A stretch of 64,000 nucleotides of DNA from Lichenicoccus sp965277665 (GTDB lineage Bacteria > Pseudomonadota > Alphaproteobacteria > Acetobacterales > Acetobacteraceae). The stretch is from assembly GCF_965277665.1 (NCBI RefSeq), contig NZ_OZ255835.1, positions 3,100,001 through 3,164,000 on the forward strand, written 5' to 3'. The first letter of the stretch is position 1. Each line of letters opens with the position of its first letter. Below are positions 1 to 8,240 of this stretch, one piece after another. Position numbers and translations under genes: made by a program. The notes below the pieces were generated by a model. The model ran no database searches, was not told where the DNA came from, and was given only the letters and a program-made list of their open reading frames with translations.

Positions 1-746
1 TGCGCGCTCAGGAACCGCTGCTTGGACCAGAGATGGCCGGCCCGCTTGCGCCGCTGCGCGAATTCGCGCGCCAGGTCACGATTGAAGAACACCACCGCCT
101 CCGCCGCCATCGCGCCGTTCTTGGTGGCCCCGAGCGACAGCACGTCGACTCCGGCCTTCCAGGTCACCGCCGCCGGCGTGGCCCCGAGAAAGCTCACCGC
201 GTTGGCAAACCGCGCGCCGTCCATGTGCACGTGCAGCCGGTTCTCGCGCGCGACATCCGCCAGCGCCTCGACCTGGGCGGTCGGGTAGCAGGTGCCCCAC
301 TCGGTGGCCTGGGTCAGGCTGATCGCCTCGACCGGGCTCTGATGCACGCCGCTGATCCGTCGCCGCGCCAGCGCCGCCTGCAGCGCCGCGGGATCGAGCC
401 GCCCGTCCGGGCTCGGCAAGGTCAGCAGCTTGGCGCCGCCGGAGAAGAATTCCGGCGCCCCGGCCTCGTCGTTCATGATGTGGGCGACCTCGTCGCAGAC
501 GATCGCGCCGAACGGCCGGACCAGCGCCGACAGCGCGAGCGCGTTGGCCGCCGTCCCGGTGGCGACCGGGAAGGTCGTCGTCTCGGTCTGGAAGATCTCG
601 CGCACCAGGCCCTCGAGCCGCGCCGTCCAGGGATCGCCGCCATAGGATGCGACCGCGCCGCGGTTGGCCTCGAGCATGGCGTCGACCACCTGCGGGTGCG
701 CCGGGCCGACATTGTCGCTGCCGAAGTTCTTCCGTATCTCAGTCAT
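1..746 (-). CDS. ltaE: Low-specificity L-threonine aldolase, 3' end outside window
   Basis: PLP enzyme splitting L-threonine or L-allo-threonine into glycine and acetaldehyde, cytosolic. The reading frame starts at an ATG (complement of 744-746) with MTEIRKNFGSDNVGPAHP and stays open to the window edge for about 248 codons, so the C-terminal third is missing. Family features seen are ASYGGDPWT near residue 35, a PVATGTAANALAL segment, HMDGARFANA near 190 (aspartate that contacts the PLP ring) and LSLGATKNGAMAAEA near 205, whose lysine is the expected Schiff-base residue. It is divergent from folD with only about 50 bp between the starts, so the two genes share a very short promoter region. 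Both feed one-carbon and glycine metabolism, which makes the pairing sensible. Family assignment is firm; exact substrate preference is not visible. Confidence 0.93.
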   Translation of the reverse strand, partial: MTEIRKNFGSDNVGPAHPQVVDAMLEANRGAVASYGGDPWTARLEGLVREIFQTETTTFPVATGTAANALALSALVRPFGAIVCDEVAHIMNDEAGAPEFFSGGAKLLTLPSPDGRLDPAALQAALARRRISGVHQSPVEAISLTQATEWGTCYPTAQVEALADVARENRLHVHMDGARFANAVSFLGATPAAVTWKAGVDVLSLGATKNGAMAAEAVVFFNRDLAREFAQRRKRAGHLWSKQRFLSA

Positions 747-796
747 GCCGTCTCTTCCCCTGTCCAAACTTCACGCTGCCCGAACAGGCCTGCCTC

Positions 797-1699
797 ATGA
801 GCACCATCGACACCCGCCTGATCGACGGCAAGCAGCATGCCGCCACCCTGACCGCCAGGATCAGCGCCGAAGTCGCCCGGCTCGACCGCGAGCACGGGCT
901 CGTTCCGGGCCTCGCCGTCGTGCTGGTCGGGCACGATGCCGCCAGCGAGGTGTATGTCCGCAACAAGACGCGCCAGACAAGCTCGGTGGGCATGCGGTCG
1001 TTTGCACACAGCCTGCCGGCCGAGACTACCCAGGCTGATCTGCTGGCGCTGGTGGCGCGGCTGAATGCCGATCCCGACGTGCACGGCATCCTGGTGCAGC
1101 TGCCGCTGCCGCCGGGCATCGACAGCACCCTGGTGCTCGACGCGATAGACCCGGCCAAGGATGTGGACGGGCTTGGCCAGGTCAATGTCGGCCGCGTCAC
1201 CCTGGGCCATCCCGGACTGGTGCCCTGCACCCCGCTGGGCTGCCTGATGCTGCTGATCGCGGAACTCGGCAGCTTGCGCGGCCTGCACGCCGTTGTGGTC
1301 GGGCGCTCGAACCTGGTCGGGCGCCCGATGAGCCAGCTCCTGCTGAATGCCGACTGCACGGTGACGACCGCGCACATCCATACCGTCGACACGGCGTCCT
1401 ACGCCCGGCGCGGCGACATCCTGGTGGTCGCCACCGGACGCCCTGGGCTGGTGCGCGGCGACTGGATCAAGCCCGGCGCCACCGTGATCGATGTCGGCAT
1501 CACCCGCATCCCGACCGCCGCCGGCAAGACGCGACTGATCGGCGATGTCGTGTTCGACGAGGCGCTCGGCATCGCCGGCCGCATCACCCCGGTTCCCGGC
1601 GGCGTCGGCCCGATGACCATCGCCTGCCTGCTGAGCAACACGCTCTACGCAGCCAGGCGGCAGTGGGGTCACCGGGACGCGGGAACCAGGGCGGCCTGA
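797..1699 (+). CDS. folD: Bifunctional methylenetetrahydrofolate dehydrogenase/cyclohydrolase
   Basis: Interconverts 5,10-methylene-, methenyl- and 10-formyl-tetrahydrofolate using NADP in the cytosol. The 300-residue protein has the normal family length. Visible signatures are YVRNKTRQ (catalytic lysine near residue 55), PAKDVDGLGQVNVGR near 125, the Rossmann motif VVGRSNLVGRP near 170 and ITPVPGGVGPMTIA near 270. The frame is open for 50 codons upstream, but that extension lies over the divergent ltaE gene and has no similarity to FolD. The ATG at 797 gives the expected N-terminus (MSTIDTRLIDGKQ). It converges on the YciF-like gene with a 32 bp gap made of near-tandem GGCCTGATC units. Confidence 0.96.
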   Translation: MSTIDTRLIDGKQHAATLTARISAEVARLDREHGLVPGLAVVLVGHDAASEVYVRNKTRQTSSVGMRSFAHSLPAETTQADLLALVARLNADPDVHGILVQLPLPPGIDSTLVLDAIDPAKDVDGLGQVNVGRVTLGHPGLVPCTPLGCLMLLIAELGSLRGLHAVVVGRSNLVGRPMSQLLLNADCTVTTAHIHTVDTASYARRGDILVVATGRPGLVRGDWIKPGATVIDVGITRIPTAAGKTRLIGDVVFDEALGIAGRITPVPGGVGPMTIACLLSNTLYAARRQWGHRDAGTRAA

Positions 1700-1731
1700 T
1701 CGGCCTGACCGGTCTGATCAGCCTGGGCGGC

Positions 1732-2235
1732 CTACGCGGCCTCGCGGTTGATGCTGGATGTCGCGAGGCGGCTGAGCTTCTCGTCTGTCGCCTTCTCCTC
1801 GGCGAGCGTCTGCTCCAGCACGCTCGCGCAGTCGCGACGGCCGAGCTGGCGGGCCAGCGCGATCATCGTCCCGTAGCGGGCAATCTCGTAATGCTCGACC
1901 GCCTGCGCCGAAGCGAGCATCGCGGCCTGCAGCACGTCCGGATCGCCGACGTCCGACATCACGTGCCTGGCCTCCTTGAGGATGCCGTCGATGGCTTCGC
2001 AGGTGACACCCTGCACCTCGACGCCATGCATGCGGAACACCTCCTCGAGCCGCGAGATCTGGCCCTGGGTCTCCTGCAGGTGGCTCTGGAAAGCCTCGCG
2101 CAACTGGGTGTTGGAGGCGCCCTCGATCATCGTCGGCAGCGCCTTCGCGATCTGGTGCTCGGCGTAGTAGATGTCCTGCAGCAGATGAACGAACAGGTCG
2201 TCGAGCGTCTTGATCGGCTTGCTGAACAGTCCCAT
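1732..2235 (-). CDS. YciE/YciF ferroxidase family protein (DUF892)
   Basis: Predicted 167-residue ferritin-like four-helix protein of the YciE/YciF (DUF892) family, associated with stress responses in other bacteria; biochemical role poorly known. Sequence shows the typical start MGLFSKPIKTLDDLFVHLLQ and repeated helix motifs QDIYYAEHQIAKALP and AQAVEHYEIARYG, which carry the Glu/His residues expected to bind a di-metal site. Start choice: an upstream in-frame ATG exists seven codons earlier, but a near-perfect Shine-Dalgarno AAGGAGGT (complement of 2240-2247) sits five bases before the ATG at 2235. The gene stands alone, convergent with folD. Confidence 0.88.
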   Translation of the reverse strand: MGLFSKPIKTLDDLFVHLLQDIYYAEHQIAKALPTMIEGASNTQLREAFQSHLQETQGQISRLEEVFRMHGVEVQGVTCEAIDGILKEARHVMSDVGDPDVLQAAMLASAQAVEHYEIARYGTMIALARQLGRRDCASVLEQTLAEEKATDEKLSRLATSSINREAA

Positions 2236-2292
2236 GGGAACCTCCTTCTGTGTCATGCGGAAACGGGCGCGGGCGGAGGCGGTTCGCGCAAA

Positions 2293-2700
2293 CTATCGTG
2301 TCAGGGCAGTCGTCGTGCCTGGAGCCGTCAGGCGCGCCATCGTGCGAGCCGGAGCCACCGGGCGCAGCAGCCGCACCTCGTAGCCCTGCGCCATGGTCCG
2401 CACACTGTAGGTCCGCGCGATGCGCAGCGTCGGCGGCAGGGCGCTGCCGGGCCGGAAGCCCGGATTGCGCTCGAGCATCCAGGCCGAACAGATGGCCATC
2501 GGGCGTCCGGGCAACGGACGCTGCCCGATCGGTCCGTCGAGGCCGATCACGTCGAGGTCATGCGCGGCGGCGGTCCGGTTGACGTACGCCACCACATCCG
2601 GCTGGGAGCAGGCCTGCGGCGCGCAGCCGGCCATCGTGGCCAAGGTCGCGGCACCGAGCGCCTGCAGCAGCCGATCAAAGGGGAGGTGACGATGCGGCAT
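2293..2700 (-). CDS. Small predicted lipoprotein, function unknown
   Basis: A 135-residue protein beginning MPHRHLPFDRLLQALG, followed by a hydrophobic stretch ending in ATMAGC, which reads as a type II signal peptide with the lipobox cysteine near residue 26. The mature part contains GLDGPIGQRPLPGRPMAICSAW and a basic C-terminus. I do not recognise the family. It lies alone between the YciF-like gene and a divergent glycosyltransferase, on the same strand as the former with a 57 bp gap. A periplasmic, membrane-anchored location is inferred from the signal only. Confidence 0.6.
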   Translation of the reverse strand: MPHRHLPFDRLLQALGAATLATMAGCAPQACSQPDVVAYVNRTAAAHDLDVIGLDGPIGQRPLPGRPMAICSAWMLERNPGFRPGSALPPTLRIARTYSVRTMAQGYEVRLLRPVAPARTMARLTAPGTTTALTR

Positions 2701-2861
2701 CTCGGTTTCCGTGCGGGCTAGACAGGTGGGCGCCCGTTGCTAGCAGATCGGCCGGCGGTGTAGCAGGGCCTATCGACGACGCGACCGGGTGTGACGAAGC
2801 TCGGGCGCAGGAGGCGGCGGACGCGGCTGGTCCAGGTCGGTCTCGTCGCAACTGAGGGAGC

Positions 2862-4523
2862 ATGGTGTTGGACAGCAAGATCTGGGTCGATGTCGAGGAC
2901 CTGTTCCAGTATGCCGCGGCAAATCCCCGACCCAGCGGCATCCAGCGCATCGAGTTCGAGCTCTGCCGGGCGTTGGCGACCCTGCCGGAAAGCCGAGAGC
3001 GCGTGCGCTTCGTGCGTCACGCCGCCACCCTGCAGTCCTTCACCTCGATCCCGTATGCGCAAGTGGAGCGACTGCATGACCGGCTGACCAGCTCCTCGCA
3101 TGCCGGGGCGCCGTCGTCCCGGGCCGGTGCCCGGACGCAGCCGGCGCGCACGCTGTCGCAGAGCCCGTGGCGGAGGCTGGCCTACCGACTGCCGGAGGGA
3201 CTGCGCAAACCGCTCGTTGCCCTGTTCAAGGCGGAACGCGAGGCCGGCCGCGCGGTCCTGCATCTCGGCAGTGCCCTTGCCTGGGCCGGCGGCACGCGCG
3301 CCGCGCTGCTGGTGCGGCAGCTCCGGCAGCGCCGATCCGGCGAACCCGCCCCGGGCCAAGCCGGTCATCCGGCCGAGCGGGGACGCAGCCGCGGCGCCGT
3401 CGAGATCGCCCCGTTCGGTCCCGGGATGCCGCCCGGCACGATGCCGAGTGCCGCCGGCGGCGGCGCGGACACGGCCGCGTTCGATGCCACCACCGAGCCC
3501 GGCGACATCCTGCTGGTGCTCGGCTCGCCCTGGTTCCACCCGTACTATGCCGAGATCGTGGCAAAGGCGCAGCGCACCCGCGGCCTGCGCTTCAGCCTGC
3601 TGATCTATGACATCATCCCGCTGCGTCGCCCGGAATGGTGCGACCACAATCTCGTGCTGCGTTTCCGGGAGTGGACGGGGGCGATCTTCCCGCTGGTGGA
3701 TGTGCTGCTGACCATCTCGCAAGCCAGCGCGCGTGACCTGGAGAGCGATTCGAGGCGCGCCGGCTACAGCCTGCGCAGCACCCCGCGCCCGATCCCGATC
3801 GGCACCGGCTTCAGCGACGCCGTGCGTGCCCCGGCCGGCGCAGGACGCACCGGCAAAAATCCGCAGGCCAGTGCGCGCTCCCTGCCTGGGCCCGGTAGCT
3901 ATGCCCTGATCGTCTCGACGATCGAGGCCCGCAAGAACCACATGCTGCTGTTCCGCGTCTGGCGGCGCATGGTCGAGGAGATGCCGCTCGATCGGATCCC
4001 GACCCTGGTCTTCGCCGGCCGCGTCGGCTGGCTGGTCAGCGACCTGATGCAGCAGATCCACAATGCCGACTATCTCGACGGCAAGATCGTGCTGGTCGAG
4101 GATCCGAGCGACGACGAGTTGCGGCAGCTCTATGCCGGCTGCCGCTTCACCCTGTTCCCGTCCTTCTACGAGGGATGGGGACTGCCGGTCACCGAGAGCC
4201 TGTCGTTCGGACGGCCCTGCATCATCTCCAATGCGACATCGCTGCCGGAGGCGGGAGGCGACCTCGCCCGCTATTTCGACCCGGAAAATTCACACGAAGC
4301 CTACGACATGATCCGCCATGCCATCGAGCACCCGGAGGAGACCGAGGCCTGGGCCGAGCGCGTGCAGCGCGAGTTCAGGCCGGTGTCATGGGAAGACTCC
4401 GCCCGCGGCGTGCTGCATGCGCTGGAACCGGGTCTCGCCGCCGAGCCTGCCTTGTCGCTAGCGTCGGAATCCACCCCGGCGCGCGCGGCGCGCACGAAAC
4501 GCGCCTCAGCCCGGCGGGCCTGA
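2862..4523 (+). CDS. Glycosyltransferase, GT4 family (group 1)
   Basis: A 553-residue GT-B type glycosyltransferase that would move a sugar from a nucleotide sugar to a surface glycan; acceptor unknown. The N-terminus (DVEDLFQYAAANPRPSGIQR) is followed by a long, low-complexity middle rich in Ala, Arg and Gly (about residues 80-215). A GT1 domain occupies about 340-515, with YALIVSTIEARKNH, VFAGRVGWLVSDL and the nucleotide-sugar motif FYEGWGLPVTESLSFGRP containing the E-x7-E pair. The last 18 bp overlap the 3' end of the convergent transglycosylase gene. No other polysaccharide genes are adjacent; Gmd/Rmd lie 22 kb away. Confidence 0.87.
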   Translation: MVLDSKIWVDVEDLFQYAAANPRPSGIQRIEFELCRALATLPESRERVRFVRHAATLQSFTSIPYAQVERLHDRLTSSSHAGAPSSRAGARTQPARTLSQSPWRRLAYRLPEGLRKPLVALFKAEREAGRAVLHLGSALAWAGGTRAALLVRQLRQRRSGEPAPGQAGHPAERGRSRGAVEIAPFGPGMPPGTMPSAAGGGADTAAFDATTEPGDILLVLGSPWFHPYYAEIVAKAQRTRGLRFSLLIYDIIPLRRPEWCDHNLVLRFREWTGAIFPLVDVLLTISQASARDLESDSRRAGYSLRSTPRPIPIGTGFSDAVRAPAGAGRTGKNPQASARSLPGPGSYALIVSTIEARKNHMLLFRVWRRMVEEMPLDRIPTLVFAGRVGWLVSDLMQQIHNADYLDGKIVLVEDPSDDELRQLYAGCRFTLFPSFYEGWGLPVTESLSFGRPCIISNATSLPEAGGDLARYFDPENSHEAYDMIRHAIEHPEETEAWAERVQREFRPVSWEDSARGVLHALEPGLAAEPALSLASESTPARAARTKRASARRA

Positions 4524-4964
4524 GCCGGTGCGCCCCGCCAGCCGGATCCGACCGGCGGTCGGACGCATGAACAGCAGACGCGCCGACTGCAGCACCTGGC
4601 GGCGATAGGCCAGGTTCAGCGCGATGGTGTGCGAGTGATAGTCGCCGACCGCCAGCAGCAGGTTGCCGTGCGTCTCGTCGAGATAGGTGCGCATGATCGC
4701 GCCGGCGGCGGCGACGTTGTAGCAGGGCCGGTCGCGCAGCCGCAGGAACACGATTGCGGCCGGCGTGCCCGTATAGCGTGCCAGCGGCGCGAGCCAGCGC
4801 GTATTGATCTGCATCACCCCGACATCTAGGGTCCCGTCCGTGTTGTGGTGCAGCACCCCCGGCCGGCCGCCTTCGACCGCCTGGATCGAGGGCAGCACGC
4901 GCGGCGGCAGGTGATAGAGTGAGGCGACCAGCGCCATGCAGGCAGCGAACGGAACCAAAACCAC
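4506..4964 (-). CDS. Lytic transglycosylase-like protein (SLT/VirB1 type)
   Basis: A 152-residue exported muramidase-like protein. The start is a hydrophobic signal segment (VLVPFAACMALVASLY). The SLT core follows, with catalytic Glu in IQAVEGGRPG (residue 31), then TLDVGVMQINTRWLAPL (49-60) and the terminal AVGDYHSHT region. The spacing from the glutamate to GVMQIN is that of VirB1/conjugal-type transglycosylases. Start is uncertain: GTG at 4964 gives a longer signal peptide, ATG at 4937 a shorter one, and neither has a strong ribosome site. Its upstream region is the type A palindromic element shared with gspG. Because gspG starts on the other side, a role in opening peptidoglycan for the secretion system is possible but only contextual. 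Confidence 0.75.
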   Translation of the reverse strand: MVLVPFAACMALVASLYHLPPRVLPSIQAVEGGRPGVLHHNTDGTLDVGVMQINTRWLAPLARYTGTPAAIVFLRLRDRPCYNVAAAGAIMRTYLDETHGNLLLAVGDYHSHTIALNLAYRRQVLQSARLLFMRPTAGRIRLAGRTGSGPPG

Positions 4965-4969
4965 CCCCG

Positions 4970-5133
4970 AGAGGCTGCTCGGAAACGCCTGCTGCTGGCG
5001 ATCCGACGCGCCGTTTCTGCGCTCCGTTGCTCATGGCCATGAAGGCCGCTCCGCTCCGGTGCTCGAAACGTCACGCCGGCCGCGGCCCTGCAGGCCGCTC
5101 TCATCCAGCATCAGGCATTTCCAAGCAGCCTCT
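4970..5133. repeat. Type A palindromic element, copy 1
   Basis: About 164 bp element with long imperfect inverted arms. The left arm starts AGAGGCTGCTCGGAAACGCC at 4970 and the right arm ends with its complement at 5133; 26 of the outer 29 positions pair. The interior 5001-5080 matches copies 2 and 3 (ATCCGACGCGCC, then GCCGCTCCGCTCCGGT, then CTCGAAA). It fills the space between the divergent transglycosylase and gspG starts, ending 8 bp before gspG. It could act as an RNA or DNA hairpin in both 5' regions. Confidence 0.75.
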
Positions 5134-5141
5134 AGCCGAGC

Positions 5142-5582
5142 GTGATTGCGTTGTCCAAGCGGCGGGTCGGCAATGACGCGGGAGATGCGGGCTTCACCCT
5201 GATCGAGCTGCTGGTGGTGATCGCCATCCTTGGCCTGCTGATCAGCCTGGTGGCGCCGGCGGTGCTGCGCCAGCTCGGGAATGCCAAGGTCTCGATCGCC
5301 CGGCAATCGATCGAGCGCATCGGCTCGATCCTCGACACCTACAAGCTCGATGTCGGCAGCTATCCGTCCACCGAGGACGGGATGGAGGCGCTGGTGACCA
5401 AGCCGTCCGACGCCGAGAACTGGAACGGCCCGTACGTGAAGGGCAGCAGCGTGCCGCTCGATCCCTGGAACCACCCCTATGTCTATCGTGCGCCGTCGGA
5501 CCGGCCGGACCACGACTACGACCTGTGCTCGCCGGGCCCGAACAACAATGCAAGCGCCGACAGCGCGATCTGCAACAAGTAG
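5142..5582 (+). CDS. gspG: Type II secretion major pseudopilin GspG
   Basis: Main subunit of the type II secretion pseudopilus. The 146-residue precursor has a short positively charged leader ending in glycine and the prepilin peptidase site AG|FTLIELLVVIAILGLL near residue 16, including the conserved Glu at +5. Downstream are KVSIARQSIERIG, YPSTEDGMEALVTKP, NWNGPYVKG and a C-terminal acidic loop (PSDRPDHDYDLCSPGPNNNA) of the calcium-binding type. Start is GTG at 5142, 8 bp after the type A element. Its TAG stop directly abuts the TAG stop of the opposing prepilin peptidase gene (TAGCTA at 5580-5585). Confidence 0.95.
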   Translation: MIALSKRRVGNDAGDAGFTLIELLVVIAILGLLISLVAPAVLRQLGNAKVSIARQSIERIGSILDTYKLDVGSYPSTEDGMEALVTKPSDAENWNGPYVKGSSVPLDPWNHPYVYRAPSDRPDHDYDLCSPGPNNNASADSAICNK

Positions 5583-6347
5583 CTACGGCGCTGACGTCAG
5601 CAGCCAGACCCCGAAGGTGGCCGCCGCCAGCCCCGGGCCGAACGGCACCCGGCGTTCGCGTCCCGGCGCGCGCCGGCGCCACCCCGCCTCTCCGAGCACG
5701 CCCAGCAAGGTCAGCAGCGCCGCGCCGCCGAAAACCTCCGGCAGCGGCGCCAGCCCGACCCAGGCGCCGGCCGCCGCCAGCAGCTTGGCATCGCCCTGCC
5801 CCAACCCATCGATGCCGCGCAGCCGCCGGTAGAGCAGGGCGACAGTGCGAAAGCCGAGCCATCCGAGTGCCGCCGCCAGCGCGTGCCAGCCAAGCTGTTC
5901 CGGCGTCCGCAAGGCGCAGACCGCGAGGCCCGCCAGCAGCAGGGGCAGCGTCAGGACATCCGGCAGCCGCTGATGCCACAAATCGATCAGCGCCAGCGTC
6001 AGGCACGTCCACCCCAGGACGCAGCCGGCCCACAGGCTCAGGCTGTCACCGCCCGCCACCAGCACCATCAGCCCTGCCACCGCCAGCGCCGCCAGTTCGA
6101 TGGCCGGATGGAACCAGCCGATCGCCGCACCGCAGCCGGCGCACCGGCCGCGCTGCCAGGCGAAGCTCGCCAGCGGCAGCAGCTCGGCGGCCCGGAGCAC
6201 CCGGCCGCACTGCTCGCAGGCGGATCGCGATGCCACGACCGGGCGCCCGCGCGGCAGACGGCGTACCAGGACGCCCATGAAGCTGCCGATCGCCGGCGCC
6301 GCGAGCAGGGCCAGCAGGCTCTCAGGAAAGAAAGGCATGGCAGGCAA
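5583..6347 (-). CDS. gspO: Prepilin peptidase / leader methylase (GspO/PilD)
   Basis: Inner-membrane aspartyl protease that cleaves and N-methylates the pseudopilins GspG, H, I, J and K. The 254-residue protein has several membrane segments. An N-terminal cytosolic zinc loop shows CEQC (about residue 45) and CAGC (about 70). The two catalytic aspartates sit in ALIDLWHQRLPD and GLGQGDAKLLAAAGAW, the second being the GxGD signature. ATG at 6347 or 6338 could start it. It lies between gspG and gspE but on the opposite strand, inverted relative to the rest of the cluster. Confidence 0.93.
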   Translation of the reverse strand: MPAMPFFPESLLALLAAPAIGSFMGVLVRRLPRGRPVVASRSACEQCGRVLRAAELLPLASFAWQRGRCAGCGAAIGWFHPAIELAALAVAGLMVLVAGGDSLSLWAGCVLGWTCLTLALIDLWHQRLPDVLTLPLLLAGLAVCALRTPEQLGWHALAAALGWLGFRTVALLYRRLRGIDGLGQGDAKLLAAAGAWVGLAPLPEVFGGAALLTLLGVLGEAGWRRRAPGRERRVPFGPGLAAATFGVWLLTSAP

Positions 6348-6394
6348 GAAACGCCCCGGGAGGTCGGGCAGCGCGGCATCCTGAGCATTCTGTC

Positions 6395-8209
6395 ATGCAA
6401 CAAGGCTTGCACTTGCCCCTCGCCCCGGCAATCGTCCGCCGCATGAGCGCCATCCTCGAAGTTCCCAGTACCGGAGCAGCCGTCCCCGCGGCCCCCGTCC
6501 TCCCGACCCCGAACCTCCCTACAGCCGGACCGCGCGATGCGGTCGAGCGGCTGGCGCAGTTGCTGCTCGAGCAGGGACAATGCGACGCGCGCACACTGGA
6601 TCGCGGACGGCGGGTGGCCGACGAGAGCGGCACCCGGCTCGACACCGTGCTGCTGCAGCTCGGCCTGGTGACCGAGCGCGGCCTCGCAGATGCCTATTGC
6701 GCGCTGCTCGACCTGCCTTGCGCGGTGCCGGATCGCTACCCCGCCGAGCCGCTGCTCGTGGACCGGTTGACGCCGCGCTTCCTGCGCGAGGTCCGCGCGC
6801 TGCCGGTCGCCGTCGAGGATGGCGTGCTGGTGATCGCCTGCGTCGATCCGCTCGACGAGTTCGTGCCGGCGGCGGTCGCGGCCGCCACCCTGCTGCGGGT
6901 GCGACGCGAAGTGGCGGTCCCGATCGAGCTCGAGGCGGCGTTCGACCGGCTGTATCCGACCGAGACCGGCAGCGGCCCCGAGCAGCACGACGACACGCCG
7001 CTGGAGGAGGATGCCGAGCGGCTCAAGGACCTCGCCAGCGAGGCGCCGGTGATCCGGCTGGTCAACCAGATCATCTCGCGCGCGGTCGAGACGCAGGCCT
7101 CCGACATCCATATCGAGCCGTTCGAGGACCGCCTGCGGGTGCGCTACCGCCATGACGGGGTGCTGGTCGAGATGGACAGCCCGCCGGCGCGGCTGATCCC
7201 GGCGATCATCTCGCGGGTTAAGATCATGGCCCGGCTCGACATCGCCGAGCGCCGGCTGCCGCAGGATGGCCGCATCAAGCTCGCGGTGCGCGGCCAGGAG
7301 ATCGATTTCCGCGTCTCCACCATCCCCTCGCTGTATGGCGAGACCGTGGTGCTGCGCGTGCTCGACCGCTCCGCCGTCACCTTCGATTACGGCAAGCTCG
7401 GCCTGGCGCCCGCCGTGGTCACCCGCCTGGGAGAGCGCCTGGAGCTGCCGAACGGCATCGTCCTGGTCACCGGCCCGACCGGCTCGGGCAAGACCACGAC
7501 GCTCTATACCGGGCTGCTCGGGCTGAACTCAGTCACCCGCAAGGTGGTCACCGTCGAGGATCCGATCGAGTACCAGCTGCGCGGCATCAACCAGATCCAG
7601 ACCAAGCCGCAGATCGGCCTCACCTTCGCGTCCCTGCTGCGCTCGATCCTGCGCCAGGACCCGGACGTGATCATGGTCGGCGAGATACGCGACCTGGAGA
7701 CCGCGCAGATCGCGGTGCAGGCGGCCCTCACCGGCCATCTGGTGCTGTCCACCCTGCACACCAATTCCGCCGCCGCCGCCATCACCCGGCTGCGCGACAT
7801 GGGCGTCGAGGACTACCTGCTGACCGCGGTGCTGCGCGGGGTGCTGGCGCAGCGGCTGGTGCGGCGGCTGTGCCCCGAGTGCCGCGAGCCGTACGAGGCG
7901 CCCCCGGCCCTGATCGAGCGCTTCGGCCTTGCGGCGCGCACCGCCGCGCGCCCGATCACCCTGTTCCACGCGCGCGGCTGCCCGCATTGCCGACAAACCG
8001 GCTATCGCGGCCGGCAGGCGATTGCCGAGTTCCTGATCCCGGATGCCAGCATCGAGCGGCTGATCTTCGCCCGCACCGACCATTCCGCCATCGAGCGCGC
8101 GGCGGTGGAGGGCGGCATGGTCACCATGTTCGATGCCGGCATCGACGCGGCGCTGGCCGGACAGACCACCCTGGAGGAGGTCGCGCGTTCGATCAGGGCA
8201 GAAAATTGA
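6395..8209 (+). CDS. gspE: Type II secretion ATPase GspE
   Basis: Cytosolic hexameric ATPase that powers pseudopilus assembly. A 604-residue frame begins at 6395; a later ATG at 6443 (MSAILEVPSTG) is equally plausible and would give 588 residues. Domains: N-terminal GspE/PilB domain (about 50-175), then the secretion ATPase domain with SDIHIEP, Walker A GPTGSGKTTT, Asp box VTVEDPIEYQ, Walker B DPDVIMVGEIRD and the His box GHLVLSTLHTN. A zinc-binding tetracysteine is present as CPEC and CPHC near residues 490-530. It heads the + strand run gspE-F-H-I-J. Confidence 0.96.
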   Translation: MQQGLHLPLAPAIVRRMSAILEVPSTGAAVPAAPVLPTPNLPTAGPRDAVERLAQLLLEQGQCDARTLDRGRRVADESGTRLDTVLLQLGLVTERGLADAYCALLDLPCAVPDRYPAEPLLVDRLTPRFLREVRALPVAVEDGVLVIACVDPLDEFVPAAVAAATLLRVRREVAVPIELEAAFDRLYPTETGSGPEQHDDTPLEEDAERLKDLASEAPVIRLVNQIISRAVETQASDIHIEPFEDRLRVRYRHDGVLVEMDSPPARLIPAIISRVKIMARLDIAERRLPQDGRIKLAVRGQEIDFRVSTIPSLYGETVVLRVLDRSAVTFDYGKLGLAPAVVTRLGERLELPNGIVLVTGPTGSGKTTTLYTGLLGLNSVTRKVVTVEDPIEYQLRGINQIQTKPQIGLTFASLLRSILRQDPDVIMVGEIRDLETAQIAVQAALTGHLVLSTLHTNSAAAAITRLRDMGVEDYLLTAVLRGVLAQRLVRRLCPECREPYEAPPALIERFGLAARTAARPITLFHARGCPHCRQTGYRGRQAIAEFLIPDASIERLIFARTDHSAIERAAVEGGMVTMFDAGIDAALAGQTTLEEVARSIRAEN

Positions 8210-8240
8210 GGCGGAGCGACGCACTGAAACTCCCCGGGCC

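Noticed and set aside
1700..1731. Near-tandem GGCCTGATC units between folD and the YciF-like gene as a repeat element
   Set aside because: Only about three imperfect 9-10 bp units; may be a simple bidirectional terminator or chance.
2718..4061. 447-codon minus-strand frame opposite the glycosyltransferase
   Set aside because: No recognisable domain; the plus-strand frame carries a complete GT4 motif set.
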